53,172 nucleotides of DNA, from positions 1-53,172 of the forward strand of contig JAIXYV010000036.1 of the NCBI GenBank assembly GCA_027490055.1, in the 5' to 3' direction. Below are positions 1 to 9,269 of this stretch, piece by piece. Each line of letters begins with the position of its first letter. Position 1 is the first letter of the stretch. Source of the DNA: Bacteroidota bacterium (GTDB lineage Bacteria > Bacteroidota > Bacteroidia > NS11-12g > UBA955). Both the position numbers and the translations under genes were made by a program. Under the pieces are notes generated by a model, which was not told where the DNA came from, did not search any database, and saw nothing but the letters and a program-made list of their open reading frames with translations.

Positions 1-2247
1 GCAGTCGCTTTGCCTGGCGCTGGTTATAATACCCTGAGGGCGCGCATCGCTAACCTCGGACTCGATATACAGGACTTCCCAGACAGTGTTGTCATGGAGC
101 TGATATGGAATGGGATCGGTACCATCGGAATGCCTTCAACGGGCAGTAAAGGTTGTGTGGATACCACCGGCTTCGGGCACGAACTCGACTGGTATTATAG
201 AATGACTTCTGTCACTATTCTCAACTATAAAGACACGAGTTTGCTGCCAGCAGATTCTGTCATGATTGGCAGTAAATATGTTAAAGCCTATGGATTTCAA
301 CCAAAATGCAATGGGTCTTATACTATTTTCAGAAGTGTAGAAAGTTACTTCCCTTCATGGTGCCCACTGGCTGATGTGGTGGCTTTGGCCGTTGGTTTTG
401 ATGCTAAACTGGAAGTGCCAGATTCGATTATCTGCCGTGGTCGTTTGGTAGAGGTTATCCCTGATTTCAGATATTTCGATATCAATCAACCCCTGACTTA
501 CGCCCTGGATTCTATAGAATATTGGTTGGACCGCGAGAGTCAGGCAGGTGCCAATAACAGGGAAGGTGTAACAGTTTGGGACCTTAGCAAAGAAGATGAT
601 AACACTTCAAACCCAGCAACTATTTTTGGGTCTTTCCCTTATGTGAAAAAAGGCTACGGCAATCCGGGTTTCTTAATCGGTAATGAGCCTGGTGCTATTT
701 ATTATAAAACACCGGGAGTCTATACGCTAAGAGTGACAAGTACCGATAGTAACTACTGTCCGGATACAATTTCTCAGCGTATTTATGTTACGGGACCAAA
801 GGCTGCTTTCTATACCGATGTCACCACGCCAAACTGTAAAACCATCCTCGAGTTTTTCGATACGTCGTATGTGATCGATCCTTGTGTCAAAGCAGGACAA
901 TCGCCATGCGATAATATTATTAAATGGGAAATCGATTGGGGTGATGGCTCTATTCCTCTGCTCTACACCAAAGAACTGCCTAAACAAATCGGACACGATT
1001 ATCAGAAAAATGGATACTACCGCATTACGCTGTATATCGAAAGTATTCTTGGCTGTCGTGACTCTGTATCGAAACTGGTGTTTATTCCCGGACCAAGTCC
1101 GATTTATACGCCTGTCACCAGCCTGACTATTTGTGTGAACGATTCGGTGACATTCCATAACCTGACACCTTACTCTACCGGCTCTTCTCAATGGTTGTGG
1201 AACTTTGGCGATGGCTTCTACAGTCCGCAATACGACACTGGTCTCATTGCTCACCAATACACCCGAACCGGTACTTTTGATGTCTTCTTAAATCAATACG
1301 ATAGTATCGCTAATTCTGGTAAATACTGTCCTGCTATCTACCCTGATCTCAAAGCTGGTCAGCAAAAAATTACTGTCACAGTTCTGCCTTATGATACCGT
1401 TAAATTGTTTGCCAATCCAATCATTGTTTGTATCGGTGATACGATCAATATTTCGGCGACTTTGAAAACAGTTTCTAACTATAAAAAATACAACTGGAAC
1501 TTTGGCAAGGATATTATCAGTACTTCTGATTTAACACTTAAAGCTGTGCCGAGAAGAAAAGGTAGTTTCCTGGTGACATGGGCCGCCGATACCATTGGTA
1601 TCAACACAGGTGTTTGTCCGGATTACGACTCTATCACGGTATATGCCGATAGTGTCATGGCAGATTTTATCATCAGTAAAAAAGATGCGCCTGAATTCTG
1701 TTTCACCAACCGCTCTAAATGGGCTGTAAGTTACAGATGGGGCTTCTTCCACGATACGGATATCACCGTTAGAAAACTGCAGTTTAAACAAGATGCCACA
1801 CAGGCGCTCAACGATTCTGTGATATGCCGCAACTTTATCGATCATGTCGGTATTAACTGGGTCTGCCTCGAAGCCACAAATGCGCTGGGCTGCATGGATA
1901 CGGTCTGCAAAAAGATTGTCAATGATTACGAAATGGCCATTCAACCGCCCAATGTGTTCACACCGAATGCCGATGCCTTTATTGGGACAGATAGAGATGG
2001 CTTGCCAGGGAATGAAGTGTTCAATATCTATTGCAAAAATGTGGTCTATTACCATTTAACCATCTACGACCGCTGGGGTGTCAAAGTCTTTGAAAGCGAC
2101 AATGATCAGTACGATTGGAACGGACGGGTTCTCAATACTGGCTATATGTGCCCTGATGGGACGTATTATTACATCCTCGATTACCGCTATAAAGGTCGCG
2201 ATGAAAACGAACCACTCATCAATGGTGTGGTTAGAATTATCCGTTGA
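1..2247 (+). CDS. PKD-repeat surface protein with T9SS type B (gliding-motility-associated) C-terminal domain; 5' end outside window
   Basis: Frame open to the window edge; PKD-like segments (WEIDWGDGS, WLWNFGDGF); C-terminus PPNVFTPNADAF...YHLTIYDRWGVKVFES...WNGR...PDGTYYYILDY typical of type B CTD. Confidence 0.9.
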   Translation, partial: AVALPGAGYNTLRARIANLGLDIQDFPDSVVMELIWNGIGTIGMPSTGSKGCVDTTGFGHELDWYYRMTSVTILNYKDTSLLPADSVMIGSKYVKAYGFQPKCNGSYTIFRSVESYFPSWCPLADVVALAVGFDAKLEVPDSIICRGRLVEVIPDFRYFDINQPLTYALDSIEYWLDRESQAGANNREGVTVWDLSKEDDNTSNPATIFGSFPYVKKGYGNPGFLIGNEPGAIYYKTPGVYTLRVTSTDSNYCPDTISQRIYVTGPKAAFYTDVTTPNCKTILEFFDTSYVIDPCVKAGQSPCDNIIKWEIDWGDGSIPLLYTKELPKQIGHDYQKNGYYRITLYIESILGCRDSVSKLVFIPGPSPIYTPVTSLTICVNDSVTFHNLTPYSTGSSQWLWNFGDGFYSPQYDTGLIAHQYTRTGTFDVFLNQYDSIANSGKYCPAIYPDLKAGQQKITVTVLPYDTVKLFANPIIVCIGDTINISATLKTVSNYKKYNWNFGKDIISTSDLTLKAVPRRKGSFLVTWAADTIGINTGVCPDYDSITVYADSVMADFIISKKDAPEFCFTNRSKWAVSYRWGFFHDTDITVRKLQFKQDATQALNDSVICRNFIDHVGINWVCLEATNALGCMDTVCKKIVNDYEMAIQPPNVFTPNADAFIGTDRDGLPGNEVFNIYCKNVVYYHLTIYDRWGVKVFESDNDQYDWNGRVLNTGYMCPDGTYYYILDYRYKGRDENEPLINGVVRIIR

Positions 2248-2289
2248 TTACTTTCCGTATTTTCCGTTTTTCAATAAGCGGCATTTAAA

Positions 2290-2297
2290 TATCTTTG
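2290..2297 (+). promoter_or_regulatory. Bacteroidota -7 box (TATCTTTG) 4 nt before argS ATG
   Basis: TATCTTTG-cggc-ATG. Confidence 0.55.
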
Positions 2298-2301
2298 CGG
2301 C

Positions 2302-4068
2302 ATGCAACTGGAAACGTACATTAAATCGGGCATTGCTGAAGCAATCGCCAGTCTTTATGGGGAAACAGTAGATGCAGAGACTTTGAAACTCGAATCTACA
2401 AACCCTGATTTTAAAGGTGATTTCACCTTTGTATGCTTTCCGTACGTGCGGTTGTCTAAAAAGAAACCAGAAGATACGGCTGCCGAAATAGGCGCTTTCC
2501 TTAAAGAATCTATCCAACAGGTTGATGGCTTTAATGTGGTCAAAGGTTTTCTGAATATTGAAATCAGTGATGCCTACTGGCTCGAAAGATTTGCCGTACA
2601 CGTGCTCGGTATCTCCCGCAAAAACTCTGGTAAAGTAATGGTGGAGTATTCTTCGCCAAACACCAATAAGCCGCTTCACCTCGGTCATATTAGAAACAAC
2701 CTCCTGGGCTATAGCGTCTCTCAAATCCTTGCTGCCTCGGGGTATGAAGTGGTAAAAGCCAATCTGATCAACGACCGTGGTATCCATATCTGTAAAAGTA
2801 TGCTGGCATGGAAACACTATGGTAAGGGCGAAACCCCTGAATCAAGTGGCATGAAAGGCGATCATCTGGTAGGGAAGTATTATGTTGAATTTGATAAACA
2901 ATACAAACAACAAATCGCTGATCTCTTAGCCACCGGTGTCGATAAAGAAGCGGCTGAAAAGGAAGCGCCTCTGATGAAGGAAGCTCAGGAAATGCTCAGA
3001 CAATGGGAGGCAGGTAACGATGAAGTTATTACTCTCTGGAAAATGATGAACGCCTGGGTGTATCAGGGTTTTGACGTGACCTACAAAAATCTGGGTGTCG
3101 AGTTCGATAAATTCTACTACGAAAGCAATACCTATGTGCTGGGTAAAGATCTGATTGAAGAAGGTCTGTCTAAAGGTGTTTTCTTTAAGAAGGCTGATAA
3201 CAGTGTATGGATAGATCTTACCGATGAAGGTCTGGATGAAAAACTGGTACTAAGAGGTGATGGCACTTCTGTCTATATCACCCAGGATATCGGTACTGCC
3301 CAACTGAAATACGACGAATACCACTGCCAAAAATCTATCTATGTGGTAGGTAACGAACAGGATTACCACTTCAAAGTGCTGTTCCTGATTCTTAAAAAAT
3401 TAGGCAAAGAATGGTCGGATGGTCTGCACCACCTTAGCTATGGCATGGTGGATCTGCCTTCTGGTAAAATGAAAAGCAGAGAAGGTACTGTCGTTGATGC
3501 CGATGATCTGATGGCAGATATGATTGTTGCTGCCCGCGAAAAAACAGAAGAACTCGGTAAAACAGATAATCTATCAGACGCTGAAAAAACTGAATTATAC
3601 ACCACCCTCGGTCTGGGTGCACTTAAGTTCTTTATCCTTAAAGTTGATCCTCAGAAAAGAATGTTGTTCAATCCTGAAGAGTCTATCGACCTTCAAGGTG
3701 ATACGGGACCATTCGTTCAGTATACCTATGCCCGTATTCAAAGTATGTTCAGAGCCGCTCAGAATGAAGATGTCAATGCCAAATTCACTATTGAATCGGG
3801 ACGCGAAAGTGAAATTAACCTGATTAAGAAATTACTGGACTATGAAGCAGAGGTGCTTAAAGCTGCCTCTACCTACAGTCCGGCAATTATTATCGCTTAC
3901 GCACTGCAACTGGCTAAAGCCTTTAACCGCTTGTACAACGATGTGTCTATTCTGAAAGAGAGCAATGTCGAACTGAGACGATTCAGATTGAAGCTGGCGG
4001 GCGATACGGCCGCTACCATCAAACAATGTCTGAGTCTCATCGGTATGCAATGCCCTGAGCGCATGTAA
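2302..4068 (+). CDS. argS: Arginyl-tRNA synthetase
   Basis: VEYSSPNTNKPLHLGHIRNNLLG class I signature; full-length 588 aa. Confidence 0.97.
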   Translation: MQLETYIKSGIAEAIASLYGETVDAETLKLESTNPDFKGDFTFVCFPYVRLSKKKPEDTAAEIGAFLKESIQQVDGFNVVKGFLNIEISDAYWLERFAVHVLGISRKNSGKVMVEYSSPNTNKPLHLGHIRNNLLGYSVSQILAASGYEVVKANLINDRGIHICKSMLAWKHYGKGETPESSGMKGDHLVGKYYVEFDKQYKQQIADLLATGVDKEAAEKEAPLMKEAQEMLRQWEAGNDEVITLWKMMNAWVYQGFDVTYKNLGVEFDKFYYESNTYVLGKDLIEEGLSKGVFFKKADNSVWIDLTDEGLDEKLVLRGDGTSVYITQDIGTAQLKYDEYHCQKSIYVVGNEQDYHFKVLFLILKKLGKEWSDGLHHLSYGMVDLPSGKMKSREGTVVDADDLMADMIVAAREKTEELGKTDNLSDAEKTELYTTLGLGALKFFILKVDPQKRMLFNPEESIDLQGDTGPFVQYTYARIQSMFRAAQNEDVNAKFTIESGRESEINLIKKLLDYEAEVLKAASTYSPAIIIAYALQLAKAFNRLYNDVSILKESNVELRRFRLKLAGDTAATIKQCLSLIGMQCPERM

Positions 4069-6135
4069 TTAGTGCATCACCAGTAATTTTCCGCTGACGA
4101 TTTCTTGTTTTCGCTGTACTTGCACCGAGTACAGACCGCTGTTAAACTGACTGACATCGACCTGTGTTTGATTGCCGTTAAGGCTACTGTTTTCAAACAT
4201 CAGTCTGCCGCTCATGTCGTAGATTCTCAAACTCTGAACCTCTTCGCTGAATTCGAAATACACCAGTTCTGAGGCAGGATTTGGGAAGAACCGCATATGC
4301 CAGTTGCTGCCTAATATGATTTCGTTCTTCTGCTTCTGCTTCACCTGTTCGCGAATAATACTGCTGTCTCTGACTTGCAAACTGTCAGCTGTCTTGATTG
4401 GATCTTGTGTTTTAGGACAATTGGATTCTGAGTATTTAATAATGGTTTTTACCATCAGGTCGTTCAGAAATTCTACATCGCTTTTACCGCCAGTGGGTAG
4501 TAAATGTCTGCCGCCGATATTACTATCATCGGTAATATACAAATACTCACCATTACTGATTATTGCCATATACTTTAACAGGAATTCTGTTTGCTGATTG
4601 ATGCCACTGGCTGCTACTGGTACTAAGCGTATGCCTTTTGCTGCCGCTATTAGTATGGCTTTGTTCAATCGCGCTTGTATCTCTGGATCGACATGCGGAG
4701 GGGCGTCTAAAAGGATGAATAGAATCTTGGTACCTGCTTCGTCAGACCACTTGAGTTCTTGGATACAGGCTTCTAAACCAAAATCAACCGCCTCCGGAAA
4801 ATCGCCACCACCGCTGGCGTATTGGTGCGAAATAAAGTCAATGGTGTTGACCGGATTTGAGGTGAGTGGTTGCACCCTGGTAACATAATCGTCGCCGTGG
4901 TCTTTGTAAAAGACCGAGCCGGTATAAATATCCATGCAGAGGCGTTCTTTTTTAATGCGACTGACCACGTCTATCAGTTCGCGTTGCAGAAATCTGATCT
5001 CGTCGCCCATACTGCCCGTAGCGTCTACCATAAAGCCTATCTCGATACGCTGAGTGGTAACTTTGGTGGTTTGAAGGCGAATGGCGGTATTGTTTAAATA
5101 AGTGGTATAATCGGATATGGGATAGGAAGCGCCATTGTACAGTACCTCCAGGTCTTTTGCCTCGAGAACAGCACTGTCTTTTGTAACCATTGGCCATAGA
5201 TAGGCTTTGCCGTTGATGTCGGTAACCGACTCCCACAACGTTTCGGTACCATTCTTTAATTTCACTTTTGCAAAGGGTAGGAGTGCGCCGTTCTGATCTG
5301 TAATCTGAAGGCAGTTGAGCGATTTAGGATACAGGCCCCAGGTGCGCATGTGCGCTGAGATGGCGTTGGACTGATTGGTTCTTTTCCAGTCTTTCCAATG
5401 GTCGAGATCGCGCCAGTGGCCTGCTGTTACCTGACCCGGACGGTTGGGGTCTGGATCTCTATCGGCTGAACTTTTAGATACTTCAGCAACCTCTATATAC
5501 TCTGAACTACCATCGGTTCTGCTGCCTCTGCCTACAACGCCAGATCTGGTAGCTGTAGTACCTGCGGCATAAGCAGGAGTGCTTGTTGCACCTCTGATGC
5601 CCGACTTTTTGGCAGACGAAGAAGCATGACGTTTCTTGCCATAGCGCTTGTGTTTTCTGGATCGTTTGCTTTTGTGTTTAGACCGGGATGTCGATGTGCT
5701 GGAAGATTTTGCACTGCGTTTTACTTCTGTTTTGCTTACCCTTAGTTTCGCACCAGCCATATCCGTTAAATCTCCAGATGAAATGCTGCTATAGCCAACA
5801 TTGTTTTGAAGTTTTCCAGTTGTTATTCTTGGGAATGCTAAAGATAAATTGATCTCGTTGGTGCCCGGGTAAACAGACAAAGCGTCTAATCTCTGGTCTT
5901 TGCAATCGACTTTACTAATGATCATGTCGTATTGCCCTGGTTTAAGATCGATAGAGTAATAGCCTGCCTGATGACAAATAGTACTGCCAACGATTTTTCC
6001 AGACTGCTTAAAGACTAAAGTAAAGGCTGTGTCGTTAGGCACACTTAAGTTGGAAACCCGGCCTTTAATGGTGGCCTGCTGCGAAAAAGCAGGGATGCAA
6101 AACAAAATAGTTAAGAGGATAAAAATAGCTTTCAT
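4069..6135 (-). CDS. Secreted VWA-domain protein with carboxypeptidase-regulatory-like N-terminus and T9SS type A sorting C-terminus
   Basis: Signal peptide; GRVS...PGQYDMIIS; VWA MIDAS-like FMVDATGSMGDEI; C-terminal FFPNPASELVYFEF...LRIYDMSGRL...GLYSVQV. Confidence 0.85.
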   Translation of the reverse strand: MKAIFILLTILFCIPAFSQQATIKGRVSNLSVPNDTAFTLVFKQSGKIVGSTICHQAGYYSIDLKPGQYDMIISKVDCKDQRLDALSVYPGTNEINLSLAFPRITTGKLQNNVGYSSISSGDLTDMAGAKLRVSKTEVKRSAKSSSTSTSRSKHKSKRSRKHKRYGKKRHASSSAKKSGIRGATSTPAYAAGTTATRSGVVGRGSRTDGSSEYIEVAEVSKSSADRDPDPNRPGQVTAGHWRDLDHWKDWKRTNQSNAISAHMRTWGLYPKSLNCLQITDQNGALLPFAKVKLKNGTETLWESVTDINGKAYLWPMVTKDSAVLEAKDLEVLYNGASYPISDYTTYLNNTAIRLQTTKVTTQRIEIGFMVDATGSMGDEIRFLQRELIDVVSRIKKERLCMDIYTGSVFYKDHGDDYVTRVQPLTSNPVNTIDFISHQYASGGGDFPEAVDFGLEACIQELKWSDEAGTKILFILLDAPPHVDPEIQARLNKAILIAAAKGIRLVPVAASGINQQTEFLLKYMAIISNGEYLYITDDSNIGGRHLLPTGGKSDVEFLNDLMVKTIIKYSESNCPKTQDPIKTADSLQVRDSSIIREQVKQKQKNEIILGSNWHMRFFPNPASELVYFEFSEEVQSLRIYDMSGRLMFENSSLNGNQTQVDVSQFNSGLYSVQVQRKQEIVSGKLLVMH

Positions 6136-6195
6136 AATATTTTAGACAATTGTAATTGGTATAATGCTTCATACCTTTGCATAAAAAAAAGTAAA

Positions 6196-6402
6196 TTGAA
6201 AAAAGGAAAATACCAGCATTACAAAGGTCACCTCTACGAACTCGTCGATATAGCAAGACATTCAGAGACCCTCGAAGACATGGTTGTCTACCGTCAGTTG
6301 TATGGCGAGCGTAGCTTGTGGGTGCGACCAGCTGCCATGTTTTTTGAAACAGTCACTATCGATGGCAAAGAAGTGCCCCGATTCGAAAAGGTGGAAGATT
6401 AG
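6196..6402 (+). CDS. DUF1653 domain-containing small protein (TTG start)
   Basis: GKYQHYKGHLYELVDIARHSETLEDMVVYRQLYGERSLWVRPAAMFFE matches DUF1653 pattern. Confidence 0.8.
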   Translation: MKKGKYQHYKGHLYELVDIARHSETLEDMVVYRQLYGERSLWVRPAAMFFETVTIDGKEVPRFEKVED

Positions 6403-7823
6403 TGCCCCGACTTAACCGCAGTCTCTGTTAAGACAATGTTTTTAGCAGCATAAATGCGTTTTACTTTGAATGCAAACCAAGCCAGGTAAGCAAAACAGAA
6501 GACTGTTACTATGTATGAACTGTGCGCATCGTAATGGTCTGCCAGATACCCCTGGAATGGTGGTACAATGGCACCTCCAAGAATCATCATGATCAATAGG
6601 GAAGAACCCTGATTGGTGTGTTTGCCCAGACCGCCAATTGCTAATGAGAAAATACAAGGCCACATCACCGAACAGAATAAACCGCCACTCATAAAGGATA
6701 ACAAGGCGACATTTCCAGTGGTCAATAAACCTACTACCATCATAATAGCTGCAGCACTGGCCAGATACAATAAGGTCTTGGAGGCATCTTCGCCAGAAAT
6801 GATAAATAAGAAGATTGCAAAGAACACATATGGTAAATAGCTGATGAAGTCGCTGGTATCATAAGAGTTGATATTGTTAACAATAAACACGACAGCAAAT
6901 GCCACTAAAGGCACTGCAATCTGAGCAATAATTTTTCCAGTCTTGCCGAGATTGAATACACTGATTGCACCCGTCCATCTGCCTATCATTAAACTACCCC
7001 AGTACAAAGAAATATAAGGTGCAATTTTAGTGTGGTCTATTCCTTTAATAGAAGGCATCTCAAGTAAGGCGCCCATATTACTTTGAATACTTACTTCAAC
7101 GCCAACATATAAGAAGATACCAATCATTCCTAACATTAGTTGAGGGTATTGCGTAATGTTAAATTTATCAGAACCTTCGCCTTCCGTTTCTTCAATTTTC
7201 GGCAGTTTGCTGAACTGAATTAAAGCAGCACATAAAATAAATAAACCAAAAAGAATCATGGCTGGCACTTTAACAGCTTCAATACCCATAGCCTCAGGTT
7301 TAGGGGCTGTAACGCTGCCAAATAACGCAATACTCAAAAGAACTGGGCCAATGGTAGTACCAAATGAATTGATACCGCCGGCTAAACTTAAACGGTGAGC
7401 ACCATGTGCCTTATCGCCGAAGTTGGCAACAAATGGATTGGCAACAATCTGCTGAAGCGCAAATCCAAGTCCGATTACAAATAAAGCAAGGAGTAAAAAG
7501 GCGTATGAATTGAGGTTAGCAGCCGGAATAAAGAGCAAAGCGCCGATTGCAGAGAGTAATAAGCCCGCAACCAGTCCTTTTTTATAACCGATTTTGTTGA
7601 GTGGATCGCCGATTTTTACCGAGAGGCCGAAGTAGATCAGCGAACCAACAGCATATGCCATATAAAATGCAGAATCTACCCATTGTGATTGAAACTGAGT
7701 GAGATGGAATTTAGCTTTAAATAGTGGAATTAGAATTCCATTGCTGGCAGCCACAAAGCCCCAGAAAAAAAACACGGTAATAATGACAATAAAAGTAGAA
7801 TTAATCTTTTGCGTTTGGTTCAT
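6399..7823 (-). CDS. Sugar MFS transporter (FucP/GluP-like)
   Basis: Polytopic; FFFWGFVAASNGILIPLFKAKFHLTQFQSQWVDSAFYMAYAVGSL typical of the fucose/glucose-galactose MFS family. Confidence 0.9.
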   Translation of the reverse strand: MNQTQKINSTFIVIITVFFFWGFVAASNGILIPLFKAKFHLTQFQSQWVDSAFYMAYAVGSLIYFGLSVKIGDPLNKIGYKKGLVAGLLLSAIGALLFIPAANLNSYAFLLLALFVIGLGFALQQIVANPFVANFGDKAHGAHRLSLAGGINSFGTTIGPVLLSIALFGSVTAPKPEAMGIEAVKVPAMILFGLFILCAALIQFSKLPKIEETEGEGSDKFNITQYPQLMLGMIGIFLYVGVEVSIQSNMGALLEMPSIKGIDHTKIAPYISLYWGSLMIGRWTGAISVFNLGKTGKIIAQIAVPLVAFAVVFIVNNINSYDTSDFISYLPYVFFAIFLFIISGEDASKTLLYLASAAAIMMVVGLLTTGNVALLSFMSGGLFCSVMWPCIFSLAIGGLGKHTNQGSSLLIMMILGGAIVPPFQGYLADHYDAHSSYIVTVFCFAYLAWFAFKVKRIYAAKNIVLTETAVKSGH

Positions 7824-7927
7824 GTTTTCAAATAAAAGCAGATAATCTTACAAAAAAAATTATTTTTTAAATTGTGCGATAAAACTTATGTTTGCATTAT
7901 AAAACATACTTAAAAATTTAGGCATTT

Positions 7928-8815
7928 ATGAAAAAATTAATTTATTCAGGTTTAGTAGCATTCGTAGCTGCAGCGGTAATGACCGGCTGTGGTGACGATG
8001 GTACAGGTGGAGGAACAACTACAGGTCCTGTAGGTCCATCTATCGAGTTTCAAACTAACACAGGTACTTTCAGTGGTTACACTTTCGCAAACGGTAGTGC
8101 TGAAATTGGAACAGTTATCAAAATCGGTTCTAAAATCACTCACAGTGGTGATGTTAATCTGAAAAGTACTAAAATGACTGTTAAATACAACAATCAGGCT
8201 GAGCAATTAGTAGGTACTGACTCTATCATTGCTGGTAACACCAAAACTTGTAACAGAGATTACAATTTTACATTACCACAAGATAAAGGTACTTATGTTT
8301 TCACTGTATACGCTACAGACAAAAACGCAACTACTAAATCTGCTTCTATCACTATCCAGGCTTATGGTCCATTGTTAGACAGAGGTTCAGGGCACAGAGT
8401 ATACAGCCTAAAATCTGTTAATTTCTTCAGTGCTTTCGATTTGTTAGCTGGTGAATCAATCACTGCTTCAGGTACTGCTAACTTAGCTCTTAGAGATATC
8501 GTTGACGGTTCTACTAACACTGCTTTAAGCAAAACCTGGAACACTGGTAACGGTACTCAATTCGTTATGTCAGGTGCTGATGGTAAATTAAACGGTAAAG
8601 TATTCTCTCAGTTCTTAAACGAAGCAGACATCAAAGCTGCCTGGGATGCTGCTCCAAATAAGACTTCAACCATCACTGGTGTTGACATCAACAAATTAAT
8701 CATTGCTAAATCAACCAGAAACAGTGTAACATCTTACTACCTAATCGGTATCGATGATGTTCAGGACAATGCTGGTTCTGAAGATGATTACTACGAATTC
8801 CACTACGTTCAATAA
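7928..8815 (+). CDS. Hypothetical lipoprotein
   Basis: Signal sequence with lipobox-like AAAVMTGCGDDG; no recognised domain. Confidence 0.7.
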   Translation: MKKLIYSGLVAFVAAAVMTGCGDDGTGGGTTTGPVGPSIEFQTNTGTFSGYTFANGSAEIGTVIKIGSKITHSGDVNLKSTKMTVKYNNQAEQLVGTDSIIAGNTKTCNRDYNFTLPQDKGTYVFTVYATDKNATTKSASITIQAYGPLLDRGSGHRVYSLKSVNFFSAFDLLAGESITASGTANLALRDIVDGSTNTALSKTWNTGNGTQFVMSGADGKLNGKVFSQFLNEADIKAAWDAAPNKTSTITGVDINKLIIAKSTRNSVTSYYLIGIDDVQDNAGSEDDYYEFHYVQ

Positions 8816-8833
8816 TAGAACCCGATATTCAAT

Positions 8834-8864
8834 AAAAAAAGCCTCATTAATTGAGGCTTTTTTT
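8834..8864. terminator. Bidirectional intrinsic terminator
   Basis: aaaaaaagcctca-ttaat-tgaggcttttttt hairpin with A/T tracts. Confidence 0.9.
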
Positions 8865-8901
8865 ATGTTCAGGAGTATTTGGTCCGGCAGATCTGTAAAA
8901 T

Positions 8902-8937
8902 AAAAAACTCAGTACTGTTTAGTACTGAGTTTTTTTT
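8902..8937. terminator. Bidirectional intrinsic terminator between convergent genes
   Basis: aaaaaactcagtact-gttt-agtactgagttttttt. Confidence 0.9.
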
Positions 8938-8958
8938 ATCCAATGTCCCGATTAAAGA

Positions 8959-9177
8959 TTACTCTTCAGTCTTTTTCTTGGTGGTTTTTTTAGCCGCAGC
9001 TGGTTTGGCCGCTGCTGGCTTAGCTGCTTTTGGAGCAGCTTTTTCTTTTTTAGGTTTTGCCTCATTTGTCGCAGAAGCGGCTTTTGCCTTCGCTAATAAA
9101 CTCGGTCTCGGACGGCTTACACCATAACTTCCAGATCTGATTTTACCTTTTTTTGATTTTTTGTCTCCTCTTCCCAT
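8959..9177 (-). CDS. 30S ribosomal protein bTHX family with Lys/Ala/Pro-rich C-terminal tail
   Basis: MGRGDKKSKKGKIRSGSYGVSRPR is the THX signature; start placed at the internal ATG of ORF 8959..9198. Confidence 0.85.
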   Translation of the reverse strand: MGRGDKKSKKGKIRSGSYGVSRPRPSLLAKAKAASATNEAKPKKEKAAPKAAKPAAAKPAAAKKTTKKKTEE

Positions 9178-9269
9178 AATTAATGTTATTTTTAGCAAAT
9201 CTATAGGAATTTTAAGTATTTAACAATAGTTTAATAATCCACACTGTCCATTCTTTCGTCTATCAAACT

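Noticed and set aside
727-2055. Long minus ORFs 727..1257 and 1531..2055
   Set aside because: Shadow ORFs opposite the clearly coding PKD/T9SS protein.
2248-2817. Minus ORF of 189 aa
   Set aside because: Antisense of argS; no recognisable domain.
8879-9127. Plus ORF rich in LAAAGLAAAG
   Set aside because: Antisense of the Ala/Lys tail of bTHX and overlaps the terminator.
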